This document shows positions 6,443-7,541 of a DNA stretch of 7,541 nt, one piece after another. The notes beneath the pieces are model-generated. The model saw only the letters and a program-made list of their open reading frames with translations. It had not been told where the DNA came from and made no database searches. Every line of letters starts with the position of its first letter. Position 1 is the stretch's first letter. The DNA comes from Rhodospirillales bacterium (GTDB lineage: Bacteria; Pseudomonadota; Alphaproteobacteria; Rhodospirillales; 2-02-FULL-58-16), in assembly GCA_021775195.1 (NCBI GenBank), contig JAJFIG010000161.1:1-7541 (forward strand), written 5' to 3'. A program made the position numbers and the translations under genes.

Positions 6443-6481
6443 AAGGAGGTACGCGATATGCAAAGGGGGAATTGGCAATGA
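6443..6481 (+). promoter_or_regulatory. Strong Shine-Dalgarno with 7-codon leader ORF coupled to the ferredoxin gene
   Basis: AAGGAGGT (6443-6450, following a C) is a near-perfect anti-16S match but lies 27 bases before the ferredoxin ATG, too far to serve it directly. It is well placed for an ATG at 6458, which opens a seven-codon frame, MQRGNWQ. That frame's TGA (6479-6481) overlaps the ferredoxin ATG (6478-6480) as ATGA. A second, weaker site, AAAGGGGGA (6462-6470), precedes the ferredoxin ATG at the normal distance. The tiny frame may couple translation from the cytochrome to the ferredoxin, or it may be chance. Confidence 0.35.
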
Positions 6482-7323
6482 ATGACATGAGCAAGACGAA
6501 AATCGGTCGGCGCGACGTGCTCAAGGGCGCCGGCACGGTGGCCGCGGGGACCGCCGTCCTCGCTACCTCGATCACCAAGGCCGAGGCGGCCAAGAAAAAG
6601 GCACCTCGGTGGGGGATGGTCATGGACCTGCGCCGGTGCATCGGCTGCAGGGCCTGCACCGTGGCCTGCAAGGCGGAGAACAACGTGGCCCTCGGCCGCT
6701 TCAATACGGTAATCCAGGAGAAGACCTGGGGAACCTTCCCCAATACCAAGAAGGCCTTCCTGCCGATCATGTGCAACCACTGCGAGGGCAACGAGAAGGA
6801 CAAGGTTCCGCCCTGCGTCAAGGTCTGCCCGGAATATCCCGGCCCAAGGAAAAAGTACATTACGCCCGACGGCAAGAAGATCCGCTACCGCGGCGGCGCC
6901 ACCTACAAACGCCCCGACGGCCTGATCCTAATCGACCACGAATTGTGCATCGGCTGCGGCAAATGCATCGACGCCTGTCCTTACGGCGTGCGCTCGTTCG
7001 ACCCCTTCATCAAGGCAGGCAAAAAGCCGGAGAAACAAGCCGTCTCCAAGTGCACCGGCTGTGCCCATCGCGTCGACAACGGCATCGAGCCGTCCTGCGT
7101 CAACACCTGCCAGGGCGAAGCTAGAATCTGGGGCGACCTGAACGATCCCAACAGCAAGGTGTCAAAGCTCATCAAGAAGCACGGCGCGGAGAAGAATGTC
7201 CTCCTGACGGAAGAAGGCACAAAGCCGAACGTCTATTACATCGATCCGGATAACGTCATGAAAACGGTCTACAAAAAACGAGAACCCAAGAAGTTGGACC
7301 ACTTCATAGACCAGGTTTCGTAA
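6478..7323 (+). CDS. Tat-exported four-cluster [4Fe-4S] electron-transfer subunit (DmsB/TtrB/PsrB-like)
   Basis: This 281-residue subunit begins with a twin-arginine signal (GRRDVLK at 10-16, a hydrophobic stretch, AEA near 35-37), so it is exported folded together with its partner. Sixteen cysteines make four cluster motifs. They are C54-x2-C-x2-C-x3-C64, C99-x2-C-x10-C-x3-C117, C157-x2-C-x2-C-x3-C167 and C192-x2-C-x11-C-x3-C211. This is the layout of the beta subunits of DMSO reductase-family enzymes. The second motif carries a longer insert (x10) than the x4 common in ArrB or DmsB. A basic, Gly-rich insert lies between clusters 2 and 3 (about 122-146). The GDLNDPNSKVSKLI stretch near 220 resembles TtrB and ArrB. 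It should wire the molybdenum subunit encoded 30 bp downstream to the multiheme cytochrome. The start is the ATG at 6478, preceded by AAAGGGGGA; the in-frame TTG at 6472 is less likely. Confidence 0.95.
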   Translation: MNDMSKTKIGRRDVLKGAGTVAAGTAVLATSITKAEAAKKKAPRWGMVMDLRRCIGCRACTVACKAENNVALGRFNTVIQEKTWGTFPNTKKAFLPIMCNHCEGNEKDKVPPCVKVCPEYPGPRKKYITPDGKKIRYRGGATYKRPDGLILIDHELCIGCGKCIDACPYGVRSFDPFIKAGKKPEKQAVSKCTGCAHRVDNGIEPSCVNTCQGEARIWGDLNDPNSKVSKLIKKHGAEKNVLLTEEGTKPNVYYIDPDNVMKTVYKKREPKKLDHFIDQVS

Positions 7324-7338
7324 CCCCCGCCGGTATGA

Positions 7339-7344
7339 AAAGGA
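7339..7344 (+). promoter_or_regulatory. Shine-Dalgarno of the catalytic-subunit gene
   Basis: AAGGAG ends nine bases before the ATG at 7354. It fixes the start and places the twin-arginine motif at residues 6-7 of the product. Confidence 0.7.
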
Positions 7345-7353
7345 GCAGTGAAA

Positions 7354-7541
7354 ATGAACAAACTGAATCGTCGTAATTTCATGACACTGGCCGCAGCCGG
7401 CGGTGCCGCTTTGACGGCGGGGACCGGACGCAGCCAGACCGCACTTGCGGGCTCGATCAAGCTTCAAGGTGGAGGACGCGATTTCTCCCCGAAAACGGGA
7501 AAGGAAAGGAAGGCGATCCCGTCGGCCTGCTGGGGTTGCGT
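7354..7541 (+). CDS. Tat-exported molybdopterin oxidoreductase catalytic subunit (5' end only)
   Basis: Only the first 62 codons are inside the window; the frame is open to the right edge. The product starts with a twin-arginine signal (NRRNFMTLAAAGG, cleavage probable after ALA near residue 32). After a basic linker it reaches SACWGCV at the very end. Cysteines in C-x2-C at this point are where DMSO reductase-superfamily enzymes begin to bind their N-terminal [4Fe-4S] cluster. Two facts support a molybdenum or tungsten bis-MGD catalytic subunit: the preceding gene encodes the matching four-cluster subunit, and both carry Tat signals. The subfamily (tetrathionate, polysulfide, arsenate, arsenite, selenate or other) cannot be decided. 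The visible ACWGCV is unlike the CxGCTxWC I associate with arsenate reductases, but that is weak evidence. Confidence 0.82.
   Translation, partial: MNKLNRRNFMTLAAAGGAALTAGTGRSQTALAGSIKLQGGGRDFSPKTGKERKAIPSACWGC

Noticed and set aside
5464..6780. Minus-strand open frame of 438 codons across the cytochrome and ferredoxin genes
   Set aside because: It spans two well-supported plus-strand genes rich in heme and iron-sulfur motifs and is a codon-bias shadow with no recognisable domain.

Overview
The window is high-GC DNA with dense, tightly packed genes, typical of a proteobacterium that respires anaerobically. An alphaproteobacterial origin is possible, but the sequence does not prove it. It looks like the edge of a respiratory gene cluster. 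A sensory/regulatory operon runs leftward and a respiratory operon runs rightward, and about 0.7 kb of regulatory DNA separates them.

Left edge (1-340, + strand): the 3' end of a small cysteine-rich secreted protein of the Rap1a/Tai immunity type. It converges on the regulatory operon and appears unrelated to the rest.

Regulatory operon (4166 down to 358, - strand): three genes in the order periplasmic PhnD-like binding protein, membrane histidine kinase, NtrC-type sigma-54 activator. The first two are 18 bp apart, and the kinase and regulator overlap by an ATGA. This is the architecture of three-component systems such as AioXSR and ArxXSR, in which a binding protein presents an oxyanion signal to the kinase.

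Intergenic region (4167-4884): it holds a consensus sigma-54 promoter facing right (4666-4682) and a candidate IHF site. It also holds two near-identical 16-bp palindromes, GTTACCAAWTGGTAAC, whose centres lie about 95 and 188 bp upstream of the -12 element. Each palindrome is followed about 36 bp later by an IHF-like sequence, so the control region looks like an imperfect duplication of a module of about 90 bp. The simplest reading is that the sigma-54 activator encoded next door binds the palindromes and switches on the rightward operon when the binding protein and kinase sense a substrate.

Respiratory operon (4885 rightward, + strand): first a membrane-anchored multiheme cytochrome c with ten CXXCH motifs plus one CX3CH and one CX4CH, giving up to twelve hemes. 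Next comes a Tat-exported protein with four [4Fe-4S] motifs. Last is the first 62 codons of a Tat-exported molybdopterin (DMSO reductase superfamily) catalytic subunit, cut by the window end. Together they would form a periplasmic oxidoreductase that exchanges electrons with the quinone pool or other cytochromes. The substrate cannot be read from this window. The regulator type makes an arsenic, sulfur or selenium oxyanion a reasonable guess, not a conclusion.
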